Shown in pieces: positions 46,080 to 56,441 of a stretch of DNA of 64,000 bases (the first letter of the stretch is position 1; every line of letters begins with the position of its first letter). Origin of the DNA: Acinetobacter johnsonii CIP 64.6. GTDB taxonomy: Bacteria; Pseudomonadota; Gammaproteobacteria; Pseudomonadales; Moraxellaceae. A program made the translations under genes and the position numbers. The stretch covers positions 433,102 to 497,101 of the forward strand of contig NZ_KB849234.1 in the NCBI RefSeq assembly GCF_000368045.1, given 5' to 3'. The notes under the pieces were generated by a model. The model did not search any database. It had not been told where the DNA came from and saw only the letters and a program-made list of their open reading frames with translations.

Positions 46080-46547
46080 TTATAAAAATTGTGCACAACA
46101 TTGTTTAAATTTTTTCCCTGAACCGCAGATGCACGCTTGTTTCATGGTGATTTGCATTTCAGTGGTTGGATCTAAAAAATACCATGCCTCGGCATGTTTC
46201 ACAAAATGTGAAATTTCATGATGTATCTGTGGCGATTTGCCATCATGATAATAGGCTTTGAACTCGACCATGGCATGGTTTTTATCGAGTTTTTCATTGG
46301 CCTGCACGACGTCTAACTTCACCCATTGGTTGCTTCGACTCCACTCTGCAATTGCTGCAACATCTAGAGCCTGTTGCTGCCCCAACGCTGTGGTTTGTAC
46401 AATGTAATCAATTTTCTGTTTAGCAAAAGCACTATAACGTGAGCGCATAAGTTGAGCAGCACTCTGCGCACGGCTTTGTCCCAAGTGCAAAGGCTGACAG
46501 CACTTTTCATATTCACCCTGCCCACACGGACACTCAACATTACTCAT
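46080..46547 (-). CDS. YchJ-like SEC-C zinc-motif protein
   Basis: 155 residues. SEC-C motifs at both ends: CPCGQGEYEKCC at the N-terminus and CICGSGKKFKQCC at the C-terminus, around a NTF2-like YchJ domain (RSRYSAFAKQKIDYIVQT). Function not known; SEC-C domains bind zinc and are often ribosome or SecA associated. Confidence 0.88.
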   Translation of the reverse strand: MSNVECPCGQGEYEKCCQPLHLGQSRAQSAAQLMRSRYSAFAKQKIDYIVQTTALGQQQALDVAAIAEWSRSNQWVKLDVVQANEKLDKNHAMVEFKAYYHDGKSPQIHHEISHFVKHAEAWYFLDPTTEMQITMKQACICGSGKKFKQCCAQFL

Positions 46548-46617
46548 GATTTTTCCATAAAAAATAGCTCGACATTGCGAGCTATTTTAACCTGTTCAAA
46601 ACAGATTAAGGTTTGTT

Positions 46618-48198
46618 TTAAGATGATTCCTTGTGCAGATCCGATTTTGGAATCACATGCACTTTTTCAATTTTGTGCCCATCCATCGTCACCACTTCAA
46701 AAATACAGCCATCTGCTTCAAGGCTAGAGCCATTTTCAGGTAAACGGCCTAAATGGAATAGGATATAGCCAGACAAGGTTGAGTACTGATCAGACTCATC
46801 GACCAAATCACGATCCAACAATAACGACACATGGCGAATATCGGTTGAGCCATCGAGCATCAGGCTACCATCTTCTAAACTTTCAGCCACATTATCTTCA
46901 GCATCTTCATCAGGGAACTCCCCTGCAATCGCCTCTAATACGTCAATCGGTGTGGCAATCCCTTCAATCGAGCCATATTCATTCAAGACCAAAGCCATTT
47001 GCAACGGTGCTTGACGCAATTGCTCCATCACCATCAGGACTTGCGCATTTTCATGCACAATCACAGGTTCACGTAAATGTTTATCAAAATCGAGTACACC
47101 AGTTTCGATATATTCGTTTAAAACTTTATGGGTCAGCACCACACCTGCGATGTTGTCTAACTCGCCCCGTGCCACAATTAAACGTGAATGCGTAATACTG
47201 AGTAGTTGTGACTTGATTGAGGCTTCTTCATCCTCTAAATCAATCCACTCCAACTCTGGACGTGGGGTCATCACGGACTTCACAGGACGCTCGGACAAAC
47301 CCAGCACCCCTTGCACCAAGACACTATGATAAACCCCATTTTCAGGATCAAACACTTCATCCGCATAGGCGCGAGTTGCCAGTACATCTTCAGGCTCAGA
47401 GGCATGATCACTACTTTTACCGCCCAACATTCGCAGCACCGCAGATGCAGTTTTATAGCGAAGATCTGTGGTGGTGACCATTTTTTCTTGATTACGGCGC
47501 ATGGTTTGGTTGATGAATTCAACAATCACCGAGAAACCAATCGCGGCATATAAGTAACCTTTTGGAATATGGAAACCAAAGCCTTCTACAATCAATGAGA
47601 AACCGATCATCATCAAGAAGCCGAGACACAAAATCACCACGGTCGGATGTTTGTTGACGAATTCCATTAAGGCTTTCGATGCCCACAGCATAATGCCGAC
47701 GGCAATAACCACCGCAATCATCATCACAGACAGGTGTTTAACCATACCGACTGCGGTAATCACCGAGTCTAAGGAAAACACAGCATCCAAAACCACAATC
47801 TGAACGATCACCATCCAAAACACAGCATTGGCTGGACTTTCTTCTTTCTGAACCACTTTGGCGTCAATACGTTCATGCAGTTCCATGGTGCCTTTAAACA
47901 GTAAGAACACCCCACCAAACAGAAGAATCAAATCCCGTCCTGAGAAAGGATGATCGAAGATATGGAACAGCGGCTCGGTCAGTGTCACCACCCAAGCAAT
48001 TGAGGCCAACAGCACCAAACGCATTAAGAGTGCAAGGATCAAACCAACTACTCGAGCCGTATTACGTTGTTCTGGTGGAAGTTTCTCCGCCAAAATCGCA
48101 ATAAAAACCAAGTTATCAATCCCCAGCACGATTTCCAGCACCACTAGAGTGAGTAACCCCACCCATGCAGAAGGATCAGACATCCATTCAAATATCAT
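46618..48198 (-). CDS. TerC/CBS/CorC-domain membrane protein (YoaE-like)
   Basis: 526 residues in three parts: an N-terminal TerC membrane domain (1-240, with EIVLGIDNLVFIAILAEKLP and VLDAVFSLDSVITAVGM), two CBS domains (about 300-425) and a C-terminal CorC/HlyC transporter-associated domain (about 440-520). TerC proteins are tied to manganese or other metal efflux during exoenzyme secretion. AGGAG lies nine bases before the ATG. Confidence 0.88.
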   Translation of the reverse strand: MIFEWMSDPSAWVGLLTLVVLEIVLGIDNLVFIAILAEKLPPEQRNTARVVGLILALLMRLVLLASIAWVVTLTEPLFHIFDHPFSGRDLILLFGGVFLLFKGTMELHERIDAKVVQKEESPANAVFWMVIVQIVVLDAVFSLDSVITAVGMVKHLSVMMIAVVIAVGIMLWASKALMEFVNKHPTVVILCLGFLMMIGFSLIVEGFGFHIPKGYLYAAIGFSVIVEFINQTMRRNQEKMVTTTDLRYKTASAVLRMLGGKSSDHASEPEDVLATRAYADEVFDPENGVYHSVLVQGVLGLSERPVKSVMTPRPELEWIDLEDEEASIKSQLLSITHSRLIVARGELDNIAGVVLTHKVLNEYIETGVLDFDKHLREPVIVHENAQVLMVMEQLRQAPLQMALVLNEYGSIEGIATPIDVLEAIAGEFPDEDAEDNVAESLEDGSLMLDGSTDIRHVSLLLDRDLVDESDQYSTLSGYILFHLGRLPENGSSLEADGCIFEVVTMDGHKIEKVHVIPKSDLHKESS

Positions 48199-48533
48199 GT
48201 GATCTGCTCCTGTCGAGGGGAAATATATGGTGCATAACGCAACTTAAGCGGATGAAAAGGAAGATTCAGCACCAATGGCTGTATTTTTTTTTCGGAAAAC
48301 TGAAGATGTCTTGAGCGACAACTACCACTACCCATGTTCGTTCTTGTGTTGTAAAACAGGAAATAAGTATAGGCAAGATCTACATGAAATTCATCTTTTT
48401 TTCAAAAGCGCACTGTTTTAAAAGATTTAACAAATTATTACCCGATTGTTAGATTAAATACAGCTTGCCGTCACATTTCTTGCTTAAACTAAGAAAGAAA
48501 AAGTAGATAAAGCAAAAGGTAAAAACATACGCC
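48199..48533. other. Divergent promoter region between TerC and LOG genes
   Basis: No gene. It must hold promoters for both flanking divergent genes; AT-rich, no operator identified. Confidence 0.5.
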
Positions 48534-49154
48534 ATGAATAGTGAATTAAAAATATCTTCTCTCAACACTGAAGTAAATGTTCAAACCACTCAACCTCTGA
48601 TCGCACTTTACTGCGGTTCTCGTTCAGGCAATAAACCGATTTATCAAGAAAAAGCGATTGCGCTGGCACAAGGTTTAGCTAAACAGGGTTTTGGTCTGGT
48701 TTATGGGGGGGCCAGCATTGGCCTCATGGGACAAGTGGCCGATGCCATGATTAGCCACGGCGGTGAAGCAGTCGGCGTCATTCCAGAATTTATGCTGGAT
48801 TATGAAATTGCGCATCACCAACTGACCGAATTACATGTTGTACAAACCATGCATGAGCGCAAAGCCTTAATGGCCGAACGTGCAAGCGCCTTTGTCGCAC
48901 TACCCGGTGGTTTAGGCACTTTTGAAGAAATTTTAGAGGTGGCAACCTGGGGGCAACTGAACCAACACCAAAAACCGATGATGATTTATAACGTCAATGG
49001 TTTCTATGACGCACTGATTACACAGTTGGATCATGCAGTAGAAGAAGGTTTTCTACCGCCACAGCACCGTGCAAAAGTAATTGTATGCAACCATGCTGAA
49101 CAGATTTATTCAGCCATTGCCAACCTCGGCAGCCCAGCGCACTTTGCCATTTAA
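48534..49154 (+). CDS. LOG-family nucleotide 5'-monophosphate phosphoribohydrolase
   Basis: 206 residues; the LOG motif PGGLGTFEE and the earlier YGGASIGLMG are complete. These enzymes cleave the N-glycosidic bond of nucleoside monophosphates, including cytokinin precursors. Sits between a divergent promoter region and a strong terminator, so monocistronic. Confidence 0.92.
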   Translation: MNSELKISSLNTEVNVQTTQPLIALYCGSRSGNKPIYQEKAIALAQGLAKQGFGLVYGGASIGLMGQVADAMISHGGEAVGVIPEFMLDYEIAHHQLTELHVVQTMHERKALMAERASAFVALPGGLGTFEEILEVATWGQLNQHQKPMMIYNVNGFYDALITQLDHAVEEGFLPPQHRAKVIVCNHAEQIYSAIANLGSPAHFAI

Positions 49155-49173
49155 ATCCTGTTCTTAATGCCAT

Positions 49174-49204
49174 AAAAAAGCGAGCCTAAGGGCTCGCTTT
49201 TTTA
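49174..49204. terminator. Bidirectional terminator after the LOG gene
   Basis: Stem AAAGCGAGCC-TAAG-GGCTCGCTTT flanked by A and T runs. Confidence 0.93.
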
Positions 49205-49214
49205 ACATGTGCGG

Positions 49215-50189
49215 TTATTGTCCATAATGGGTGACAAAGTTATAGAACCACGGCAGTGTGGTCGCCAAAATCACTGACATGGCTAAGCCAAACATCAATT
49301 TCATCGCATCTTTACTGACGTTACGCGAAGTGCGGTGTTTGTTCACTTCATCAAAAATCATCGACATTGCAAACTCACGACCTGCAAGTAAACCTAAGAA
49401 TACCCATGTGGTACTCATTGGAATATTGCTCCACTCTTTGAAGACCAACAAAATCAGGGCATACATAAAGTCAATAATAGTCGCTGCACGAATATCGGTG
49501 ACACCTGTTTTGGTATCGACAATCTTCTGAATCGCACCGCCGCGTTGGTACAAAATCACCGCCAACAACACCACAAAGACCGTGATGGCAAACAGTAAAA
49601 ATGAAAACGGCACTTGACGGGGTACATAGACGAAAATATTGGCCAAATCTTGAATCAGCCACTGACTCCACAGAAAAGCCGTAGAGACCCACTGTAGCCC
49701 AATCCAAATATGCGATGGTTCTTGATTACGGGTTTTCGCAAAATACTTCGCGACTTGGCGCATTACAAAACGATAGACAATAATCGCAACCACAAAGGCC
49801 ACCGCATAGCCCATCATCGATTTCACCATCATCGAGCCTAAACTTGCAGGCGAGAAAATGGTTAAGACTAAGAAAGTGGTACTGACGGGAATTCCGTATT
49901 TGGTTAAAAATAACAGTAAAATCGGTGGCACAATATAGAGCCACGTGACCCCACCCTCAGGAAAAGGGATCGTTTCTAAACGACCATATGATGCATCCCC
50001 CACACCGGATGCATACCAACCATAAATCAACACCACCACCAAAATGGTGCTGATAAAGAGCCAAAGCACCCACCATGGACGATGTGCATTGGATGAAATA
50101 AACGTACCTAATGTCTGTGGCACATCATTTCCGACGATAGAATAAGCGGCTAAACAAAAGCCTATCACCATCAAAATTTCGATTGTCAT
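49215..50189 (-). CDS. PiT-like (inorganic phosphate transporter-related) membrane protein
   Basis: 324-residue protein with about nine hydrophobic segments. The PiT repeat signatures are recognisable but altered: YSIVGNDVPQTLGTFISSN and GIPVSTTFLVLTIFSPAS in the first half, NIPMSTTWVFLGLLAGRE in the second. Typical PiT members have GANDVANA and PVSTTH; the changed residues and small size suggest a divergent branch with an untested substrate. No PhoU-like partner adjacent. Confidence 0.72.
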   Translation of the reverse strand: MTIEILMVIGFCLAAYSIVGNDVPQTLGTFISSNAHRPWWVLWLFISTILVVVLIYGWYASGVGDASYGRLETIPFPEGGVTWLYIVPPILLLFLTKYGIPVSTTFLVLTIFSPASLGSMMVKSMMGYAVAFVVAIIVYRFVMRQVAKYFAKTRNQEPSHIWIGLQWVSTAFLWSQWLIQDLANIFVYVPRQVPFSFLLFAITVFVVLLAVILYQRGGAIQKIVDTKTGVTDIRAATIIDFMYALILLVFKEWSNIPMSTTWVFLGLLAGREFAMSMIFDEVNKHRTSRNVSKDAMKLMFGLAMSVILATTLPWFYNFVTHYGQ

Positions 50190-50306
50190 AAAACCAACCT
50201 TTTGAATAATTTATTCCAAGACAGTGCCCTTGGACGTTTGCCAAAGATTATGACGGTTTTATTTCATTTTCATGACATCCTTGTCATATATTTTTTGTAG
50301 CGCCAT

Positions 50307-50335
50307 AAAAAAGAACACCGTAGTGCTCTTTTTTC
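50307..50335. terminator. Terminator after the lipoprotein gene
   Basis: Stem AAAAAAGA-CAC/GTG-TCTTTTTT-type hairpin with loop CGTA and long A/T flanks; ends the 52263-50356 transcript. Confidence 0.88.
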
Positions 50336-50355
50336 AAAGTCAAAACTCAGTTTTT

Positions 50356-52263
50356 TTAATTGAGTTTGACTTCATAAACCGCTGTACTACCACTGACTTC
50401 ATTTCCCACCACCAACAGCGGGCGACCATTGGGTGAATTCTTCGCCGCGATGAAAATCAAACCTTCTGGGCCTAAGTCACCTTGCTTCGTGACTTCTGTT
50501 TCATTGGTATTGCGATGGTTCAGATACTGAACAAATTTAGCCTGATTCGGGTTGCTAATGTCATACACCATGATGCCACTGGCACGCTCAAGTCCAATAA
50601 AGGCAAAGGTCTTTGCACCAATTTTACCCAATGTCACGCCTTCAGGTTCAGGGCCTTTATTGTCACTACGGTCATCAAATTTAAATGCTTCATGATTGCT
50701 ATTAAATTGATGTGGAAACAACTCCGCAATTTTTCGCTCAAACTCACTCCCCGAGTCCCATACAATCTGCTTGGTTTCAGGGTCGACAATACTCACCGAA
50801 CGGCCACCATAGGCATATAATTTGTCATAAGTCAGACGACCATTTTCATCCAACTTCGGCAGACCTGTTAGTGGATCTTTTTGATAACCTTGCGTCCAAC
50901 TAATGGTCAAACGTCCAATTTGTGAGTCTTTAATTAAATTATCCGCGCAGACTTCTGTTGCATCAGCCGTTTGACAAGGTTTAAACACCTCTGGGTTTAA
51001 TTTCGCCCCTTTTACGCCCGGTGCAAGCTGACGTAAATGCGCGGCATAATCACCTTTGGCGTCAAAGCCTGCTTTTTTAAACAAATGTTTGATGCGTATC
51101 TCTTCAGCATAACCAGCATTTAAGTCCCCGCCTTCAAAGTATTTGGCTTCATCGCTTAGCCATTCACGGGCATCCCCCTCATTGGCTGTGACCAAATAGG
51201 TTTTGCCATTGGCTTGATATTGTGCAATGGCATCGGGCATATACATGCCATATAGCCCCGGCCAAGAGCGAATATTAATCATGCCTGCATCTTTTGCACA
51301 TTCTGTAATACTACGTCCCAAAGAGTCTTGACCAATAGCACAGTCACGGTCACTTCCATCCAAGGCATTTTCAGGCAAACTATGGTCCTTGTAGCCCATC
51401 GGGAAAAGATCAACAAATTGATTTTTTGCTAAGTCTAAAACCCCAATCGCATTGTTTTCTTGCAAACTAACCCATGCTTTTTTACCATCAGCACTGACTG
51501 CGATGTACTCAGGCTCTAGGTCTTGTGCAACTGTGGTCGTTTGAATACCTGCGGTCGCTACATTTGAGTATTGACTGATGTCTGGGCCAAAAATACGAAT
51601 GCCTACATCTAATAAGTCTTGTTTACGGTCATTCCATGCGTGGAAGCCCGCAATAGTTGCTGTTGGTTTTTGAATATCTGAAATATCAATAATGCTGACC
51701 GAACCTTCAGGATCGACTTGATACCCTTCATTCGGTTCCGCTTCATTCGCTACCAGTACTTTTCGACCATCAGGCGTGAAGGTCAACATATCTGGCAAAG
51801 CCCCCACGTTGACTTGGCTGATAAAAGAGAGATCCTGTGCTTTAAAGAAAGCCACAATACCCGTTTGGGTTTTATCCTCAGCCTGAACCGCCAGTGCCAC
51901 GATGCCATTATGCACCGCGACACTATTCACTTCGGAATTGGCTAAATAAGTTTTGGCATCCAAAGATTGGATATATGTCGGCTGCGCTGGTTGGGAGAAA
52001 TCTAAAACATCGACCATGCCTTTTTGTGCATTCACCACGAACAGACGCTTACTCGCAGCATCATAGGCGGGGATTTCAGCTGCACTCTGTCCAAATATTC
52101 CCGACTCATAACTTGCAAGATGAACCAGTTCAATACTATTCGGCGTGGCTTCCTCTACCACAGGCGGTGATGTGATGGTTTGCGCATCATCACTGTCATT
52201 ACATCCTACTAAGCCCAACCCCATGCATGCTAAAAAAACGGCACTATAAGTTTTATTCATCAT
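50356..52263 (-). CDS. Choice-of-anchor I family lipoprotein (beta-propeller)
   Basis: 635 residues. Signal peptide with lipobox LVGC (cysteine at about residue 21), so an envelope lipoprotein. The rest reads as a seven-bladed beta-propeller with repeated DFSQPAQPTYIQSL, GALPDMLTFTPDGRKVLVANEAEP and SVSIIDISD units, typical of the choice-of-anchor I / phytase-like family. Near the end, KGPEPEGVTLGKIG and DLGPEGLIFI fit the same family. Function unknown; often phosphate-regulated in relatives. Confidence 0.8.
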   Translation of the reverse strand: MMNKTYSAVFLACMGLGLVGCNDSDDAQTITSPPVVEEATPNSIELVHLASYESGIFGQSAAEIPAYDAASKRLFVVNAQKGMVDVLDFSQPAQPTYIQSLDAKTYLANSEVNSVAVHNGIVALAVQAEDKTQTGIVAFFKAQDLSFISQVNVGALPDMLTFTPDGRKVLVANEAEPNEGYQVDPEGSVSIIDISDIQKPTATIAGFHAWNDRKQDLLDVGIRIFGPDISQYSNVATAGIQTTTVAQDLEPEYIAVSADGKKAWVSLQENNAIGVLDLAKNQFVDLFPMGYKDHSLPENALDGSDRDCAIGQDSLGRSITECAKDAGMINIRSWPGLYGMYMPDAIAQYQANGKTYLVTANEGDAREWLSDEAKYFEGGDLNAGYAEEIRIKHLFKKAGFDAKGDYAAHLRQLAPGVKGAKLNPEVFKPCQTADATEVCADNLIKDSQIGRLTISWTQGYQKDPLTGLPKLDENGRLTYDKLYAYGGRSVSIVDPETKQIVWDSGSEFERKIAELFPHQFNSNHEAFKFDDRSDNKGPEPEGVTLGKIGAKTFAFIGLERASGIMVYDISNPNQAKFVQYLNHRNTNETEVTKQGDLGPEGLIFIAAKNSPNGRPLLVVGNEVSGSTAVYEVKLN

Positions 52264-52423
52264 GATCTAAATATCGGTTCAAATTTAACCAATGTATGAC
52301 GTACGCGTTGCAAACACATGACGTAGAGATGTCAATTTGATGGCATGTGATAAATGCACATTCGCAACAACAGTCCAACTTAAATTAAGCTAAACTGTTT
52401 AAAAATTTCACTTTATTGTATCT

Positions 52424-53818
52424 ATGAACCAAACGCCGACCCATCAAGCACTCGCTCCTGAGTACCGTCTTTTGGTACTTCTGGTTTCGATTGGCTTTTT
52501 TATGCAAGGCTTAGATACCACCATTGTGAATACCGCTCTACCGGCTATGGCAGCCAGTCTGAATGAAGACCCGCTCCAAATGCATAGCGTGGTGGTGGCC
52601 TATGTGCTTGCCGTTGCTGCCTGTATTCCCTTGAGTGGCTGGCTCGCTGACCGTTTTGGGGTGCGCAATACCTATTTCAGTGCCATCATCATTTTTACCC
52701 TTGCCTCACTGGGCTGTGGCTTTTCTGAAAGCTTAAATGAGTTGTTGTTCTATCGCGTGCTACAAGGCATCGGTGGTGCATTATTGCTCCCTGTTGGCCG
52801 TTTAGCCATGCTCAAAGTCATTCCGCGGACGCAGTTCTTATCAGCCATGAGTTTAATGAGTCTCGCGGGACTGATTGGCCCACTGATCGGTCCAACACTC
52901 GGGGGCTGGTTGGTCGAAGTCAGTACATGGCATTGGATTTTCCTGATTAACCTCCCCATGGGGTTGTTAGGTGTCCTGATTAGCTTTAAAGCCATGCCGA
53001 ATGTCACTGAGCAGAATGTACCGCGTTTTGACTTTTGGGGTTTTATCCTGTTGGTGATCACCATGGCAGGACTATCTCTAGGGATTGAAAATTTTGCCAG
53101 TCCGCACCTGACTTTATGGTGGAGTATGGGGCTGATTGTACTGAGCTTAGTAGCTGCGCTTTGGTATGCCTATCATGCACATACCCATCAAAATGCATTA
53201 TTCCGCAGTAAACTGTTTCGTAACCGCATTTATGCGGTGGGTATTTTAGGTAACTTCTTTGCTCGCCTCGGTGGCAATGCCATGCCTTTTTTGATGCCAC
53301 TCATGTTACAAGTGGCTTTCGGTTTTGAACCCTTTGTGACGGGGCTTTTGATGATTCCGACAGTGTTGGGTTCACTGGCATCTAAACCCATCATTCGTCA
53401 CTTGATTCAGCGCTTTGGTTATCGCCATGTGCTTTTGGTTAACACCTTATTGGTCGGTGTATGTATCGCCAGTTTTGCCCTCAATACCGCAGACACCCCA
53501 ACCTGGCTGCGCGCGCTGCATTTCTTTGTTTTTGGTATGCTGAACTCACTGCAATTTGTATCTATGAATACCCTCACGCTGAAAGATCTGCCACAACAAG
53601 ATGCCAGCAGTGGCAACAGTTTCTTGTCGATGATCATGATGGTGTCGATGAGTATTGGTGTGGCTCTGGCAGGTACTTTGGTTAATGTCTTTACGGCATA
53701 TTGGGGCACAGATCACATCGTCATGGCATTCCATAACACCTTAATTGTTTTGGGCTGTATTAACCTAATTACCGCAGCCATTTTCTGGTACATCCCCAAA
53801 GATACAGTGGATGAATAA
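52424..53818 (+). CDS. MFS multidrug efflux transporter (DHA2, MdtD/EmrB type)
   Basis: 464-residue drug:proton antiporter with about 14 hydrophobic segments. DHA2 motifs: LDTTIVNTALPAMA in helix 1, the loop SGWLADRFGVRNTY, and motif C at SLAGLIGPLIGPTLGGWL. Close to MdtD. No membrane-fusion partner adjacent. Substrates cannot be read from sequence. Confidence 0.88.
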   Translation: MNQTPTHQALAPEYRLLVLLVSIGFFMQGLDTTIVNTALPAMAASLNEDPLQMHSVVVAYVLAVAACIPLSGWLADRFGVRNTYFSAIIIFTLASLGCGFSESLNELLFYRVLQGIGGALLLPVGRLAMLKVIPRTQFLSAMSLMSLAGLIGPLIGPTLGGWLVEVSTWHWIFLINLPMGLLGVLISFKAMPNVTEQNVPRFDFWGFILLVITMAGLSLGIENFASPHLTLWWSMGLIVLSLVAALWYAYHAHTHQNALFRSKLFRNRIYAVGILGNFFARLGGNAMPFLMPLMLQVAFGFEPFVTGLLMIPTVLGSLASKPIIRHLIQRFGYRHVLLVNTLLVGVCIASFALNTADTPTWLRALHFFVFGMLNSLQFVSMNTLTLKDLPQQDASSGNSFLSMIMMVSMSIGVALAGTLVNVFTAYWGTDHIVMAFHNTLIVLGCINLITAAIFWYIPKDTVDE

Positions 53819-53916
53819 CAGATACGAAGTACTGCCATTTACTGACCATAATCATCATGGTCAGTTCCGCAAATTCGAGCTATGATGATGAGCTAAAAAC
53901 CAATACCTGCAAAAGC

Positions 53917-54702
53917 ATGTCCGCAAGAAAAAAAGTTTCCACGCCGTCAAAAACCTCCTATCCCTATTACATACTTGCCTGTGTAGTGATGCTAAGTGTC
54001 GGACTGGGGATCACCTATTTTTTCTTGCAGAACAATGTCGCATCTGCCCAAGAGTATCCGGTAAAAGGCTTTGATGTGTCTCATCATCAGGGCGACATCC
54101 AATGGCAATCCATTTCTCCCCAAGAGTTTAAATTCGTTTATTTAAAAGCCACCGAAGGGGGCGATTTCAAAGACCGTAAATTTCAGGACAATTGGCTCAA
54201 AGCTCGTGAACAAGGCTTTTTGGTCGGGGCTTATCATTTTTATCGTTTATGCCGTGATGGCCAGATTCAGGCGCAGAACTTTATCGAAACTGTACCGAAG
54301 AAAACCGATAGTTTGCCGCCTGTAATTGATTTGGAATATGACAGCAACTGTATCAACACCTATACCAGAGAACAGCTGCTCAAAGAAATTCAGGTCATGC
54401 ACGACCAACTGTATAAACACTATGGTTTGCAACCCATTTTTTATACATCTAAAGCATTTTATAATATTGTTTTGGTTGATAAATTTAAAAAAACTCCCCT
54501 TTGGATTCGTGAATATCAAGGCCAGCCTGAGCTCAAAGGCAATCCGAAATGGACCTTTTGGCAACACACTAGCCAAGGTCAAATTAAAGGTATACCAACC
54601 TTGGTGGATCTCAATGTATTTCAAGGCTCAGAGCAAGATTGGATCAGTTTTTTAGAGCGCCAAGGGCTTTATCAACTGCCGCAAAACTTACCGATCAAGT
54701 AA
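53917..54702 (+). CDS. Glycoside hydrolase family 25 lysozyme
   Basis: 261 residues: a basic N-terminus, one membrane anchor (about 18-37) and a GH25 muramidase domain. Catalytic residues are seen in GFDVSHHQGDIQW (D53), YLKATEGG and PVIDLEYDSN (D138, E140). Such enzymes cut the MurNAc-GlcNAc bond. The anchor suggests periplasm-facing action, possibly a phage-derived gene kept for wall remodelling (inference). Start ATG 53917; an in-frame ATG at 53857 adds 20 residues without homology. Confidence 0.85.
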   Translation: MSARKKVSTPSKTSYPYYILACVVMLSVGLGITYFFLQNNVASAQEYPVKGFDVSHHQGDIQWQSISPQEFKFVYLKATEGGDFKDRKFQDNWLKAREQGFLVGAYHFYRLCRDGQIQAQNFIETVPKKTDSLPPVIDLEYDSNCINTYTREQLLKEIQVMHDQLYKHYGLQPIFYTSKAFYNIVLVDKFKKTPLWIREYQGQPELKGNPKWTFWQHTSQGQIKGIPTLVDLNVFQGSEQDWISFLERQGLYQLPQNLPIK

Positions 54703-54836
54703 AGCAGTTCAAGCTCATCGTTGAAGTTCAAATACAAAAATACCAAGTCAAACTATGTCACTTATGCCGTATGCAGGACTACGCAATCGATCTGAATAGT
54801 GCAATACTGACTTAGGTTTCAACATTAAAATTCAGC

Positions 54837-55898
54837 ATGCGAAAAATCATTCACATCGACATGGATGCCTTCTATGCCTCGGTGGAGTTACTTGATCGTC
54901 CCGACTTAAAGCATTTACCTGTGGTGATTTCTTCACACCATCCTCGTGCCGTCATTGCAGCCGCATCCTACCCTGCACGTCGCTACGGACTCCGCTCTGC
55001 CATGTCGATGACTCAAGCCAAAAAATGCTGCCCTCAAGTGATAGTAATTGAACCTAATTTCTCTAAATACCGTGCAGTCTCAGAGCAAATTCATACAATT
55101 TTTCAGCGTTATACCACACTCATTGAACCGCTTTCCTTAGATGAAGCTTATTTAGATGTAACGGAAAATTTACAACAACTGGCCAGTGCCACAGAAGTCG
55201 CTGAACGCATCCGCGCTGATATTTTTCAAAGCACAGGACTGACCGCCTCTGCGGGTGTAGCACCGAATAAGTTTCTAGCCAAAGTTGCTTCGGACTGGAA
55301 TAAACCCAATGGTATCTGCGTGATTAAACCCTCACAAGTTCAGCAATTTATTCAGCACTTGCCGCTTAAAAAAATCCCCGGAGTGGGTAAAGTCATGCAA
55401 GAAAAATTACATGCGCTCAAACTTGAAACTTTAGGTGATTTACAGCATGTGGATGAAAATGTCCTAATTCATCATTTTGGCAAATATGGCAAACAGCTCT
55501 ATCTCTATGCACAAGGGATTGATGAGCGCCCTGTACAAGCGGAACGAGAACGTCAGCAAATTTCAAAAGAAACCACTTTTGATGATGACTTAACCATTGA
55601 ACAATGTCTCCCATTTTGGCCCAAGTTGATTGCGCAAGTCTGGCAAAGCTTAGAGAAAAAGCAACTGTATGCCCGCGGTGTCACCGTCAAAATGAAACTG
55701 AAAAACTTTCAAACCCTACAGCACAGTAAAAGCTTCAAAATGCCATTAAAGCATCAAACTGAACTGCAAATGACCTTAGATATCTTACTCAAAGAAATGC
55801 AAATCACACCGGATCAACAATTTCGTCTTATCGGTGTTGGGGTCTATGCACTTTCGACTCAAGAGCCTTTACCCCAGCTCTCTTTATGGTCTGACTGA
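54837..55898 (+). CDS. dinB: DNA polymerase IV
   Basis: Y-family translesion polymerase. 353 residues. Catalytic acids in HIDMDAFYASVE and SLDEAYLDVT; little-finger domain at the C-terminus and a final LPQLSLWSD resembling the clamp-binding motif QLSLF. Usual length; no LexA-type operator recognised upstream (Acinetobacter uses a different SOS regulator). Confidence 0.95.
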   Translation: MRKIIHIDMDAFYASVELLDRPDLKHLPVVISSHHPRAVIAAASYPARRYGLRSAMSMTQAKKCCPQVIVIEPNFSKYRAVSEQIHTIFQRYTTLIEPLSLDEAYLDVTENLQQLASATEVAERIRADIFQSTGLTASAGVAPNKFLAKVASDWNKPNGICVIKPSQVQQFIQHLPLKKIPGVGKVMQEKLHALKLETLGDLQHVDENVLIHHFGKYGKQLYLYAQGIDERPVQAERERQQISKETTFDDDLTIEQCLPFWPKLIAQVWQSLEKKQLYARGVTVKMKLKNFQTLQHSKSFKMPLKHQTELQMTLDILLKEMQITPDQQFRLIGVGVYALSTQEPLPQLSLWSD

Positions 55899-56441
55899 AT
55901 GCTCAATCAGTCACTTTTTAACCAAAAGAACAAAAATAATGCAAATTAGCATTCACAAACTGTGTTTTTAGAGTAATCTAATGACGCGCTGCATTTATCC
56001 ATGTAACCGCTGAGATGCTAAAACTTACCTTTACTTTTAGCATACGTCCTGTGATTGGCGTGACGATCAAATCCGAAGATTACAGGACATCTCTGATATT
56101 TATCATGGTATTCCCCCTCTATATTACAGAGCAGCGCTCTAGTAGCATCAGAATAATTTACTCCTCCAAAAAATACTTTTATAAAGCCTGTAAAAGATTT
56201 CCCTATTGATCCTGTTCCTTCATCTTTTGTAATTCCCACGTCGATATATTGATATCAACTATCCATTTATCTCCCTCTGTTCACTTTACCTACAGAAATA
56301 GATTTGATCCTTCACGCTGTAAAATTCTGCATCTGATTGAAAGCCAACATCGTAGCCATCTGTCATACATGAGTTTGTGGTAGGCTATTGAACTACTTTT
56401 TATGTTCTATTTTTATACTCATCACACAGGATGCATACATC
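55899..56441. other. 543-base gap between dinB and the Rid-family gene
   Basis: No convincing gene. A minus-strand open frame from 56254 to 56018 (GTG start at 56239, no clear ribosome site) encodes 74 residues (GTGSIGKSFTGFIKVFFGGV and so on) that look protein-like but match nothing I know; the opposite frame is also open. Possibly a remnant. Confidence 0.4.
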
